This document shows positions 33,411-41,740 of a stretch of DNA of 64,000 bases, piece after piece. Within the stretch, counting starts at the first letter, position 1; every line of letters begins with the position of its first letter. Both the position numbers and the translations under genes were made by a program. Source of the DNA: Larkinella humicola (GTDB taxonomy: Bacteria; Bacteroidota; Bacteroidia; Cytophagales; Spirosomataceae); NCBI RefSeq assembly GCF_008727875.1, contig NZ_VTWS01000001.1, positions 558,001-622,000 on the forward strand, in the 5' to 3' direction. A model generated the notes under the pieces. The model had not been told where the DNA came from and made no database searches. It saw nothing but the letters and a program-made list of their open reading frames with translations.

Positions 33411-35243
33411 ATGAAGAGTCGATTGCTTATTCCTGTTGCCTGTTTGATGGGCTGGACCGGCTGGTTGCTGGCTAGCCGCGTTCTCTTTTTGATGTATCAA
33501 CCCCAATCCAGTCAGTTGAATACCGCGGCTGTAGCGGGTGTTTTTGCCAATGGTCTGCGGATGGACCTTTCAACGGCCGGTTACCTGACCGTCATTCCCG
33601 CCCTGCTCCTTACCTTGCGGCCCAACTGGTCTTCTTCCAAACTTGCGCTGTCCCTGCGAATCATCATTTTTATCGAACTGATCGTTGTTTCTCTGATCAC
33701 GGTCGCTGATCTCGAGGTGTTTCGCGCCTGGGGTTTTCACCTGGACATCACCCCGTTGCACTATTTGACATCCCCACGCGAAGCGGCCGCGTCGATGGCA
33801 TCCTCCCCGATTTTGTCACTGGCAACGCTTTTTGTAGCGATGCTGCTCGTGGGCGATTATTTTTTTAAACGGCTGGTACACCGCTTGCTCACACATCTGA
33901 AACCAGTTCGGTGGTGGGTTGCAACGCCCCTGCTGCTGGTCGAGACGGCCGCCCTGGTTATTCCAATTCGGGGGGGAACCCAACTGGCTCCAATGAATGT
34001 CAGCGCCGTTTACTTTTCACCGGTCGCTTTTGCCAACTATGCCGCCGTAACCCCCCAGTGGAATTTTATGCATTCCGTTCTGGAACGGAATAAATACGGC
34101 ATAAATCCCTTCAGTTTCCTACCCAAAGGACAGGCAAACCGAACACTACAACCGCTTTTTCAGCCAGTTACCAACCCTCCGTCGTTACTGACCACCTCAA
34201 AACCGAATGTCATTCTCATCGTTTGGGAAAGTTTTACGGCCAAAACCGTTGCCGGTCTGGGCGGGCGGGCCGGTGTTACCCCGCAGTTTGAAAAGCTCGC
34301 CCGCGAAGGCATCCTGTTCAACCAGCTCTTCGCCAGTGGCGACCGAAGTGAAAAAGGATTGATTGCACTTTTGAGCGGTTTTCCGGCTCAGGCAACGGCT
34401 TCCATCATGACCTTACCGACGAAATCGGCAAAATTGCCAACGCTGGGGGAGAAATTTAGAAAAGCCGGTTACCAGACGTCGTTTTACTACGGCGGTGAAA
34501 CCGAATTTGCCAACATCAAATCCTACCTCTACCACAACCAGTTTAACCGAATCATTTCCAAACCGGATTTTAAATCCAGCGACTGGAATTCCAAATGGGG
34601 CGCCCACGACCATGTGGTGTACAGCCGGATCCTGTCGGATCTGAGCGGAGAAAAGCAGCCATTTTTTGCGTCGCTCTTTACCTTGAGCAGTCACGAACCG
34701 TTCGAAGTGCCGATGCCGACGGTGTTTCCCGGCACAGATGAAGAATCACTGTTTCTGAATTCGATGTATTATGCCGACCGCAGTTTGGGCGAGTTTATTG
34801 CTCAGGCCAAAAAACAGCCGTGGTGGGCAAACACGCTCGTTGTGATTACGGCGGATCACGGACACCGTTTGCCGGTGTTGTCAACCGACCGGGTACGGGA
34901 TTTTCACATTCCCATGTTGTGGCTGGGGGGCGCCTTGAAAGCCAAACCGCGGGTCATCGACTGCATTGGATCCCAAACCGATCTGGCGGCCACCTTGTTG
35001 CAGCAACTGAATGTGAACGTTACCGATTTTAAATGGAGCCGGGATTTGCTGAATCCGCAAAACCGCCCATTTGCTTATTTTGCGTTTAACAACGGTTTTG
35101 GCGTCGTCCAACCCAACCGGCATTTGCTGTTCGACAACACCAGCCGCCAACTCATTTCTTCCAAGGGCGTCATTCAAAAACAGGATATCGAACTGGGGGA
35201 AGCCTACGAAGAGGAATCCTATCAGGATTTTCTGAATAAATAA
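33411..35243 (+). CDS. LTA-synthase-family membrane sulfatase-fold enzyme
   Basis: 610 residues. About five membrane helices (residues 1-200), then an extracytoplasmic alkaline-phosphatase-superfamily domain. Metal and catalytic landmarks: VWESF, the nucleophile region GDRSEKGLIALLSG, SSHEPF and ITADHGH. In relatives the nucleophile is Thr; here the matching residue is Ser313. Such enzymes transfer phosphoglycerol or phosphoethanolamine groups; Bacteroidota lack lipoteichoic acid, so the target (lipid or glycan) is unknown. Ends before two strong hairpins. Confidence 0.83.
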   Translation: MKSRLLIPVACLMGWTGWLLASRVLFLMYQPQSSQLNTAAVAGVFANGLRMDLSTAGYLTVIPALLLTLRPNWSSSKLALSLRIIIFIELIVVSLITVADLEVFRAWGFHLDITPLHYLTSPREAAASMASSPILSLATLFVAMLLVGDYFFKRLVHRLLTHLKPVRWWVATPLLLVETAALVIPIRGGTQLAPMNVSAVYFSPVAFANYAAVTPQWNFMHSVLERNKYGINPFSFLPKGQANRTLQPLFQPVTNPPSLLTTSKPNVILIVWESFTAKTVAGLGGRAGVTPQFEKLAREGILFNQLFASGDRSEKGLIALLSGFPAQATASIMTLPTKSAKLPTLGEKFRKAGYQTSFYYGGETEFANIKSYLYHNQFNRIISKPDFKSSDWNSKWGAHDHVVYSRILSDLSGEKQPFFASLFTLSSHEPFEVPMPTVFPGTDEESLFLNSMYYADRSLGEFIAQAKKQPWWANTLVVITADHGHRLPVLSTDRVRDFHIPMLWLGGALKAKPRVIDCIGSQTDLAATLLQQLNVNVTDFKWSRDLLNPQNRPFAYFAFNNGFGVVQPNRHLLFDNTSRQLISSKGVIQKQDIELGEAYEEESYQDFLNK

Positions 35244-35245
35244 TC

Positions 35246-35300
35246 TTGACAACCCGAAACCTGTTAGGTATTGAAGACCTAACAGGTTTCGGGTTGTCAA
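35246..35300. repeat. 24-bp perfect inverted repeat
   Basis: Arms 35246-35269 and 35277-35300 are perfect complements over 24 bp with a 7-base loop (word CCCGAAACCTGTTAGGT). It begins 2 bases after the stop codon, so it probably works as terminator. Confidence 0.85.
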
Positions 35301-35309
35301 AAGCCTTAT

Positions 35310-35342
35310 AAACCCGCAAGGTTTTGAAAACCTTGCGGGTTT
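35310..35342. repeat. 33-base perfect palindrome
   Basis: AAACCCGCAAGGTTTT (35310-35325) and AAAACCTTGCGGGTTT (35327-35342) are exact complements around one base; 10 bases after the previous hairpin. Terminator-like with a T-rich edge. Confidence 0.85.
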
Positions 35343-35389
35343 CGTCCCACCACCTCATCGGTTTGATTCGGCTGTACCGAATAGTTTTG

Positions 35390-35397
35390 TAATTTTG
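35390..35397 (+). promoter_or_regulatory. mtaB promoter element
   Basis: TAATTTTG (perfect TAnnTTTG); a second box TAGTTTTG at 35382-35389 overlaps its edge. TTTG at 35362-35365 is 16 bases from the first of them. The ATG is at 35405, so the leader is very short. Confidence 0.45.
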
Positions 35398-35404
35398 CAG
35401 TCAA

Positions 35405-36754
35405 ATGAAAAAAATTGCTTTTTATACACTCGGCTGCAAACTCAACTTCTCCGAAACCTCCACCCTGGCCCGCATCCTGGAGCAAAAGGGATATGAGCGC
35501 GTAGAATTTAATCAGAAGCCCGATATTTTTATCATCAATACCTGCTCGGTTACGGACAATGCGGACAAGAAATGCCGGAAAATTGTTCGGGAAGCACAAC
35601 ATATCAACCCCGATGGCTATGTGGCCATTGTGGGATGTTACGCGCAACTGAAACCGACCGAAATTGCCACCATTCCCGGTGTGGATGCGGTTTTGGGAGC
35701 TTCCGAGAAATTTCGGCTGGCCGAATTGCTGGGCGATTTTGTCAAGGAACCGTCCGGGAAAGCCGCCGTTTATAACTCCCCCATTGAAGAAGCCGTCGAT
35801 TACCACGCGTCCTATTCTCTCAACGACCGTACCCGCACGTTTCTGAAGGTACAGGACGGTTGCGATTACCCCTGCGCCTATTGCACCATTCCGCTCGCCC
35901 GCGGCAACAGCCGGAGTGACACGATTGCCAATGTGGTGCGGGCCGCCCGCGAAATTGCCGCCCGCAACGTAAAGGAAATTGTGTTGACAGGCGTCAACAT
36001 CGGCGATTTTGGGCTGCAACCCCAAACCGGGCAGGATGCTCAGCCAAAAGAAACTTTCCTGCAACTGATTCAGGCCCTGGATGAGGTGGAAGGCATTGAA
36101 CGGTTCCGGATATCGTCTATCGAACCCAACTTGCTGACCGACGACATCATTGCGTTCGTCGCCCGCTCAAAGCGGTTTGTCCCCCATTTCCACGTTCCAC
36201 TCCAGTCAGGCTCCAATGCCGTTCTGGCGTTGATGCGCCGTCGCTACAAGCGCGAACTGTATGCCGAACGGGTGGCGAAAATCAAGGAGCTGATGCCGCA
36301 TGCCTGCATTGGCGTCGATGTGATTGTGGGGCATCCCGGCGAAACGGACGAGGCTTTTCTTGAAACCTTCCACTTTCTGAACGAACTTCCGGTCTCGTAT
36401 CTGCACGTTTTTACGTATTCCGAGCGGCCCAACACGCACGCCCTGAACCTGAAACCGGTGGTCAATCCGTCCAAACGGGCCGACCGTTCGAAAATGCTGC
36501 ACAGCCTTTCCGACAAAAAAAGGCGGTTTTTCTACGAACAGCAGGTCGGTCGGGAAGCTTCCGTTCTATTCGAAGAAGACATCGAAAACGGTCAGATGCT
36601 GGGTTTTACCGAAAACTACGTTCGGGTGACGGCCACCTACGATCCGCTGCTCATCAACGAAACCAAATCCGTTCTGCTGACGGGCCTGAACAGCGCCGGG
36701 TTGATGGAAGTGACGGAAAGCATTGCGGAACCATCCGTCGTTCATTTTCAGTAA
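35405..36754 (+). CDS. mtaB: tRNA t6A37 methylthiotransferase MtaB
   Basis: 449 residues. A radical-SAM methylthiotransferase that converts t6A37 to ms2t6A37 in tRNA. UPF0004 domain with three Cys ligands (TLGCKLN, NTCSVT, VGCYAQ), the radical-SAM motif CDYPCAYCTIP (CxxxCxxC), and a C-terminal TRAM domain. The TLGCKLN motif and overall order separate MtaB from MiaB and RimO. Confidence 0.94.
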   Translation: MKKIAFYTLGCKLNFSETSTLARILEQKGYERVEFNQKPDIFIINTCSVTDNADKKCRKIVREAQHINPDGYVAIVGCYAQLKPTEIATIPGVDAVLGASEKFRLAELLGDFVKEPSGKAAVYNSPIEEAVDYHASYSLNDRTRTFLKVQDGCDYPCAYCTIPLARGNSRSDTIANVVRAAREIAARNVKEIVLTGVNIGDFGLQPQTGQDAQPKETFLQLIQALDEVEGIERFRISSIEPNLLTDDIIAFVARSKRFVPHFHVPLQSGSNAVLALMRRRYKRELYAERVAKIKELMPHACIGVDVIVGHPGETDEAFLETFHFLNELPVSYLHVFTYSERPNTHALNLKPVVNPSKRADRSKMLHSLSDKKRRFFYEQQVGREASVLFEEDIENGQMLGFTENYVRVTATYDPLLINETKSVLLTGLNSAGLMEVTESIAEPSVVHFQ

Positions 36755-36805
36755 GGTATACTCGTCTAAATAAGGGTAGGACTTACGTCTGATAATTCTA
36801 TCACT

Positions 36806-36918
36806 CTTTCGCTTTCTGCCCCGTTCCCCTAAAGGGCGGTCGGCCGCTGCCGGACTTTTAGCATCCGGACTAAGCCGCGTCCAAGTCCCCTTTAGGGGAA
36901 CGGGGCAGAAAGCGAAAG
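36806..36918. repeat. 31-bp perfect inverted repeat, C/G-rich family
   Basis: Arms 36806-36836 and 36888-36918 are perfect complements over 31 bp (words TTCTGCCCCG, TTCCCCTAAAGGG). The 51-base loop ends in TAAGCCGCGTCCAAGT, which matches TAAGCTGGGTCCAAGT of the element at 50444-50491. Confidence 0.9.
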
Positions 36919-36925
36919 TCCTAAA

Positions 36926-37029
36926 GGGAATCACAAATTTAAAATGATGAATGCTAAATGTAAAAGGGTTTGAGGATGCGATCCTTCCCATTTACATTTA
37001 GCATTCATCATTTTAAATTTGTGATTCCC
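36926..37029. repeat. 39-bp perfect inverted repeat of ATGATGAATG words
   Basis: Arms 36926-36964 and 36991-37029 are perfect complements over 39 bp (words TTTAAAATGATGAATG, CTAAATGTAAA) with a 26-base loop. Longest perfect arm in the window. Confidence 0.92.
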
Positions 37030-37041
37030 TTCCCAAAAAAA

Positions 37042-37070
37042 GAAGGTATCCGTCAAAGACAGATACCTTC
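37042..37070 (-). terminator. Distal amtB terminator
   Basis: GAAGGTATC (37042-37050) pairs with GATACCTTC (37062-37070); on the reverse strand it is followed by a run of seven T. Confidence 0.75.
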
Positions 37071-37086
37071 ATCGAGTACAACAAAA

Positions 37087-37105
37087 CCACAGGCAACCCC
37101 TGTGG
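37087..37105 (-). terminator. Proximal amtB terminator
   Basis: CCACAGG (37087-37093) and CCTGTGG (37099-37105) form a 7-bp stem; on the reverse strand TTTTGTTG follows. It lies about 20 bases after the amtB stop. Confidence 0.7.
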
Positions 37106-37126
37106 CTCTGTTGGTATATCTTGGGA

Positions 37127-38455
37127 CTAAGCGTCAACTAAGAATTCGTCGTGCTGACTAACATCCAGACCCACTTTCTCGTCTTCTTCGCTAACCCGCA
37201 GTGGCAGGATGGCGTTGGTAATGATCAGCAGCAGGTAGGAAGCACCGAAAGCGAAAACCGATACGATCACCAGGGCCATCAGGTGGATGAAGAACAATTT
37301 GGTATCGCCGAAAGCCAGACCTTCGTCGACAACCGCCGAGTTAACACCTTTCGAAGCGAAAATACCCGTCATCAGCATCCCGACCATACCGCCTACACCG
37401 TGGCAAGGGAACACATCCAGCGTATCGTCCAGTCTTGATTTTGTACGCAGGTGAGCAACGGTATTACTAACCAGTGAAGCGACCGTTCCGATAAAGATCG
37501 ACGTCGGGATCGTTACGAAACCAGCTGCCGGAGTGATGGCAACCAGACCGACAACCGCACCAATGGCGAAACCTAAACCGGATACTTTCTTGCCTTTAGC
37601 GGCATCAAACAAGACCCAGCCCAAACCAGCCGCAGCCGCAGCCGTGTTGGTGGTGGCGAAAGCCGAGGCAGCCAGGGGCGTTGCGCCTACTGCCGAACCG
37701 GCGTTGAAACCGAACCAGCCGAACCACAGTAAACCCGTACCCAACAGAACGAACGGGATGTTGGCTGGTGGGAAGTAGCTGGCTTCCATGTGTGATTTAC
37801 GGCGTTTCAGATACAGAGCACCGGCCAGAGCGGCCCAGCCGGCCGACATGTGAACCACCGTACCACCGGCAAAATCCAGAACACCCAATTTAAACAGGAA
37901 ACCGTCCGGGTGCCAGGTCATGTGGGCCAGGGGCGTGTACACAATCAGGCTGAACAGGATCATGAACAACACGTAGGATTTGAAATTGACCCGTTCTGCC
38001 ATCGAACCGGTTACGAGAGCCGGCGTAATCATGGCAAATTTTAATTGAAAAAACGCGAATACGACCAGGGGAACCGTTGCTGCTAATGGCCATGGTTTGC
38101 CATCCAGTACGCCATTGAACATGAAGAAAGTGGTTGGATTTCCGATGAAACCGCCAATGCTTTCACCAAAAGCCAGACTAAAACCGACTACCACCCAGAG
38201 AATACTGATGACGCCCATCGCTATGAAGCTTTGCAGCATCGTCGAGATGACGTTTTTGTTGTTCACCATCCCGCCGTAGAAGTAAGCCAGACCGGGAGTC
38301 ATCAACAACACCAGCGCAGCGGAAACGAGCATCCAGGCCGTATCTCCCGAGTTGATGCCTTCGGTGACGATGCCCTTCGGAACGGCTGGAAAAATCACAC
38401 CCAACACACTGACTATCAGCAGTAGGGCAAGCGGTAAGTAAGATGGTTTTTGCAT
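37127..38455 (-). CDS. amtB: Ammonium transporter
   Basis: 442 residues with eleven to twelve membrane helices. Amt signatures: MVNNKNVISTMLQSF, ALVTGSMAERVNFKSY, AGGTVVHMSAGWAAL, and the pore histidines in LAHMTWH and PCHGVGGMVG. Imports ammonium for assimilation by GlnN. No PII gene (glnB/glnK), the usual partner, is beside it. A porin gene lies 68 bases upstream on the same strand, likely one operon. Two terminators follow. Confidence 0.96.
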   Translation of the reverse strand: MQKPSYLPLALLLIVSVLGVIFPAVPKGIVTEGINSGDTAWMLVSAALVLLMTPGLAYFYGGMVNNKNVISTMLQSFIAMGVISILWVVVGFSLAFGESIGGFIGNPTTFFMFNGVLDGKPWPLAATVPLVVFAFFQLKFAMITPALVTGSMAERVNFKSYVLFMILFSLIVYTPLAHMTWHPDGFLFKLGVLDFAGGTVVHMSAGWAALAGALYLKRRKSHMEASYFPPANIPFVLLGTGLLWFGWFGFNAGSAVGATPLAASAFATTNTAAAAAGLGWVLFDAAKGKKVSGLGFAIGAVVGLVAITPAAGFVTIPTSIFIGTVASLVSNTVAHLRTKSRLDDTLDVFPCHGVGGMVGMLMTGIFASKGVNSAVVDEGLAFGDTKLFFIHLMALVIVSVFAFGASYLLLIITNAILPLRVSEEDEKVGLDVSQHDEFLVDA

Positions 38456-38523
38456 GATACTTGAACGGTTTAGTTGTACATTAGGTTGAGAAAGGTCCCG
38501 AGAGACCAGTGTGGGGTTGCTTC

Positions 38524-39741
38524 TTAAAATTTGTAGATAAAGGCCAGTCCCAGCGTCGATTGCGAGGATTTGGTAAACGCGCCATCGCTGTCTTCAAATT
38601 GCTGGGCTTCCGCGGTGTTGCTACCGGCAGGTTTGGCGTAACTATCGAGCCGGAACTCCGGTTTGATCAACAGGTTGCCGTCGGCAGCCGTGATGTTACC
38701 CGTAATGGTGATCGAGTTGACGCTCGTTCCTTCGCCCAGATAATTGCGCAGACCGCGGGCACCGTCTTTGTTGTCAAAATACTCGTAGCGGGCGCCCAGA
38801 CCGAATTTGCCGGTGAAAGCGTAGTTCGTATAAACGGCCACACCGCTCCATTTGGACGTACCGGCTTTAACGGGGGCATAGCCCTGAAAATCTTCTTTCT
38901 GCGAACCGATGGCTGCATTCAGACCCAGGTAGAATTTCTCTGTGATCTGGTACGTCGTCGTCAAATCGAATACGGAGTACATGCCTTTTACAGCTTTTCC
39001 CGTCGAATCCGGGTTGGCTTCGTTGCTCACAATTCCGTTCAGGTAGACGTTCCAGCCCGAAACCGGTGCAAAGAACAACTGGCCAATGATGCCTTTCGCC
39101 TTGTTGTTGTCTTTCCAGCTATCGACGTTGTTCACGATACCCAGCATCAGCGACGCTTTATCGCTGAAGGCATACGTCCCTTTAATACCGGTGTGGTAGA
39201 AAGGACCGTTGTTGAACAGGTTCGACAGGGAGTAATTGTAGTTGACCGGGGCGTCGATTACTTCATATCCGATGTGTGTACCGAACTGACCCACCATGAT
39301 CGAGAATTTATCGGACGTCTTCCAGTTGATGTACGCCTGCTTGATAGCAGCGAGGGACGTTCCTCCCGATAAGGGTCCAATCACGTTACCATAATTACCC
39401 AGATCGGCATTCGGACCAAAGGTCAGGTCAAGTACGGCATCGACCTTGTCAGTGCTGTACCCGATTTTGGTTTGAATGAGACCCAGTGAAATCTGACCGG
39501 CGCGCTGATCGAAAACGCGAGCCGTACCGGCTGCTCCGAGGTTGCTGCCCGAACGAGGATTATTAAGATTACCGCTGTAAAACGAATCGATGTAGCCTGA
39601 GAAAGAGAATTTACCCTTGTTTTCGGCTTCAGACTCCGTGGCGGCTACTTCCTGCGGCTTAGAAGTAGTCGTCGTTGCGTCCTGAGCTTTGGACAAAAAG
39701 AAGGAAAACGAACAACATACCAGTAAAACAGTTTTTTTCAT
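38524..39741 (-). CDS. Outer-membrane beta-barrel porin
   Basis: 405 residues: signal peptide 1-20, a linker rich in Thr/Glu, then alternating beta-strand pattern starting FSFSGYIDSFYSGN and ending with aromatic SSQSTLGLAFIYKF, typical of a barrel. Matches the putative Bacteroidota porin family (BBP2-like) often found before amtB. Probably lets ammonium or other small solutes across the outer membrane; specificity is inferred from the operon with amtB only. Confidence 0.83.
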   Translation of the reverse strand: MKKTVLLVCCSFSFFLSKAQDATTTTSKPQEVAATESEAENKGKFSFSGYIDSFYSGNLNNPRSGSNLGAAGTARVFDQRAGQISLGLIQTKIGYSTDKVDAVLDLTFGPNADLGNYGNVIGPLSGGTSLAAIKQAYINWKTSDKFSIMVGQFGTHIGYEVIDAPVNYNYSLSNLFNNGPFYHTGIKGTYAFSDKASLMLGIVNNVDSWKDNNKAKGIIGQLFFAPVSGWNVYLNGIVSNEANPDSTGKAVKGMYSVFDLTTTYQITEKFYLGLNAAIGSQKEDFQGYAPVKAGTSKWSGVAVYTNYAFTGKFGLGARYEYFDNKDGARGLRNYLGEGTSVNSITITGNITAADGNLLIKPEFRLDSYAKPAGSNTAEAQQFEDSDGAFTKSSQSTLGLAFIYKF

Positions 39742-40104
39742 AATTTCCTTTGGTTTGTTCGAGAATAAACTGATTAATTAAATTGACGCACAAATATTAT
39801 TACTCGACACCTAATTTGCAAGCAATTGGTAAAATTTAATGCAATTTTCCTTGAAATCATGCACAAATTGCCAAAAGTCACCTAAAACTAGAGCCATATT
39901 GCGTAATTTTATATGAACTATGCCATTGTAGCATATTTTGTGAACAAGCGTTATTTTGGAATAATATACAAGTTACACCCTAACATGCCATTCAATTAAT
40001 TATTTGAATAGTTCTATTTCATCCCAACATTCCTGAATTATGAGCACAAAAAAAATCCCGGATCGGCGATCCGGGATTTTTTGGTGTATCTGGTGGTGAG
40101 TCAA
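39742..40104. other. AT-rich non-coding region upstream of the porin
   Basis: 363 bases between the porin start and the ferredoxin end. A possible reverse-strand -7 box AATATTTG (39791-39798, one mismatch) is 50 bases before the porin ATG. The right end holds the ferredoxin terminator. No gene seen. Confidence 0.6.
40051..40081 (-). terminator. Ferredoxin gene terminator
   Basis: AAAAATCCCGGATC (40051-40064) pairs with GATCCGGGATTTTT (40068-40081): 14-bp stem, 3-base loop, T run on the reverse strand. Confidence 0.88.
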
Positions 40105-40458
40105 TCAGGCAGCCTCGGCATGGAGCCACGACTTTTTGGCCAGAAGGGTATCTTCTTCCTCCACATTATCCGGGTCGGGTATACAACAGTCGACCGGACA
40201 AACGGCTGCACACTGTGGTTCCTCGTGGAAACCAACACATTCCGTACATTTATCTGAAACGATGTAATAAAATTCGTCGGATACCGGGGTTTGCGGATCT
40301 TTACCGTTGACTACCGTACCATCACCAAAATCGACAACATCCAATTCGGTTCCTCCGCCCCAGGTCCATTCAACACCGCCTTCATAGATGGCCGTGTTCG
40401 GACATTCGGGTTCGCAGGCACCACAATTGATGCACTCATCTGTGATCATGATTGCCAT
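40105..40458 (-). CDS. 2[4Fe-4S] ferredoxin
   Basis: 117 residues. First cluster motif [12 protein letters not shown] (Cys9, 12, 15, 19); second half [22 protein letters not shown]. The insert between the two motifs and the long acidic C-terminus are typical for the Alvin-type ferredoxins of Bacteroidota. An electron carrier in the cytosol. Divergent from the LuxC-type acyl-CoA reductase, an arrangement I know from related genomes and which hints at a shared role or shared regulation. Confidence 0.9.
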   Translation of the reverse strand: MAIMITDECINCGACEPECPNTAIYEGGVEWTWGGGTELDVVDFGDGTVVNGKDPQTPVSDEFYYIVSDKCTECVGFHEEPQCAAVCPVDCCIPDPDNVEEEDTLLAKKSWLHAEAA

Positions 40459-40561
40459 TTGCAGGTAGAATTTTAATGATTCGTAGGGAACGGCTTCTTC
40501 CGTGTAAAGAATCGTACCTTTCGAAACGGTTGCTGTTTAAGTGTCTATGTTAATTAATCAA

Positions 40562-40592
40562 CAAATATAATTATTTAAAGTTTGACACCAAA
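40562..40592 (-). promoter_or_regulatory. Ferredoxin promoter (complete -33 and -7)
   Basis: Reverse strand TTTG (40589-40592) and TATATTTG (40562-40569) with 19 bases between, an excellent fit to the Bacteroidota consensus. It gives a leader of about 100 bases. Confidence 0.65.
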
Positions 40593-40643
40593 CTATAATT
40601 TAATTTTACCCGTTCAATACTCTGTAAAGCACCCCGAATTAGA

Positions 40644-41663
40644 ATGAATTTAAGCGAACGAGTTGCCACCTTTGTCCAGTTGGGTAATTTCCTGAAAGAA
40701 GCCCGGAATACGTCAGAATTGCCTGAAATCGCCGAAAAAGCCTTTTATTCCAACCACTGGTTTACCCCGGAAAACGGCCTGAAATCCCTCCAGGCTATCG
40801 CCGATGAGTACCTCAATGAAGAAAAGTTATCGGCATGGATAAAAGGTTATAACGTCACAACTGAAACACCTAAAAATGTGGGAGTTGTCATGGCGGGGAA
40901 CATTCCTGCCGTCGGTTTTCATGATTTGCTGTGCGTATTGCTCAGTGGACATCACCTGCTGGCCAAGCTAAGTACCCCCGATTTTGTACTTATCAATTAT
41001 TTAATACAAAAAATCATTGAAATCAACCCCAAATTTGCGGATCGGATCCACGTTAGTGAGCGTTTGAACCAGGCCGATGCGTTCATTGCCACCGGCAGTT
41101 CCAACTCCGCGCGGTACTTTGCGTATTATTTCTCCAAAAAACCGCACATAATTCGCCGAAACCGCTCGTCCGTCGCTGTTTTGACCGGCACTGAAACGAC
41201 CGACGATCTGGACAAACTGGGCCACGACGCCCTCGACTATTTTGGCCTGGGTTGCCGTAACGTCTCCACACTGTTCGTTCCGGAACACTACGATTTCATT
41301 CCGTTCCTGCAACGACTGGACCCACTTGCTTTTCAATTCACGAGCCACCACAAATACAACAACAACTACGACTACAACAAGTCAATTTACCTCATCAACG
41401 GCGTGCCGCACTTCGACAACGGTTTTTTATTGCTGACCGAAAACGAAGGGCTGGTTTCACCCATTTCAACGCTTTACTACCAAACCTACGCTGACCCGGA
41501 AACCCTGGCAGGCAAACTCACGGCTCTTTCCGATCGAATTCAGTGTGTGGCTTCGAAAGACGGTTTTTATCCGGGCAGTGTTCCCCTTGGCCACACGCAG
41601 CGCCCCGGCCTGAATGCGTATGCGGACGGAGTCGACACGATGGCCTTTCTGCTCACGATCTGA
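40644..41663 (+). CDS. Acyl-CoA reductase (LuxC-like, PF05893)
   Basis: 339 residues, cytosolic. Aldehyde-dehydrogenase-like fold; the catalytic cysteine is probably Cys204 in YFGLGCRNVSTLF, with NAD(P) region VMAGNIPAVGFHD. Reduces acyl-CoA or acylated enzyme to aldehyde; in luminous bacteria LuxC supplies aldehyde to luciferase, but no lux genes are here. Divergent from ferredoxin, with a possible promoter TTTG (40581) and TAATTTTA (40601) in between. Confidence 0.83.
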   Translation: MNLSERVATFVQLGNFLKEARNTSELPEIAEKAFYSNHWFTPENGLKSLQAIADEYLNEEKLSAWIKGYNVTTETPKNVGVVMAGNIPAVGFHDLLCVLLSGHHLLAKLSTPDFVLINYLIQKIIEINPKFADRIHVSERLNQADAFIATGSSNSARYFAYYFSKKPHIIRRNRSSVAVLTGTETTDDLDKLGHDALDYFGLGCRNVSTLFVPEHYDFIPFLQRLDPLAFQFTSHHKYNNNYDYNKSIYLINGVPHFDNGFLLLTENEGLVSPISTLYYQTYADPETLAGKLTALSDRIQCVASKDGFYPGSVPLGHTQRPGLNAYADGVDTMAFLLTI

Positions 41664-41740
41664 TTGCAGCGGTTTACCAAAAAAATTCCGGGAAGAAAGC
41701 GCGTCTTCCCGGAATCCGATTCATGAACCCATCTGAAGGA

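Larger units (their letters stand above)
36755..37126. other. Intergenic region packed with four hairpins
   Basis: 372 bases between convergent mtaB and amtB with two very long inverted repeats and two terminator hairpins, listed separately. No gene seen. Confidence 0.8.

Noticed and set aside
36755-37126. Riboswitch upstream of amtB
   Set aside because: The region is downstream of amtB (reverse strand) and between convergent genes, so its hairpins are terminators and repeats.
38509-39372. 287-codon open frame on the forward strand opposite the porin
   Set aside because: The reverse-strand porin has a signal peptide and barrel pattern; the forward frame has neither motif nor start context.
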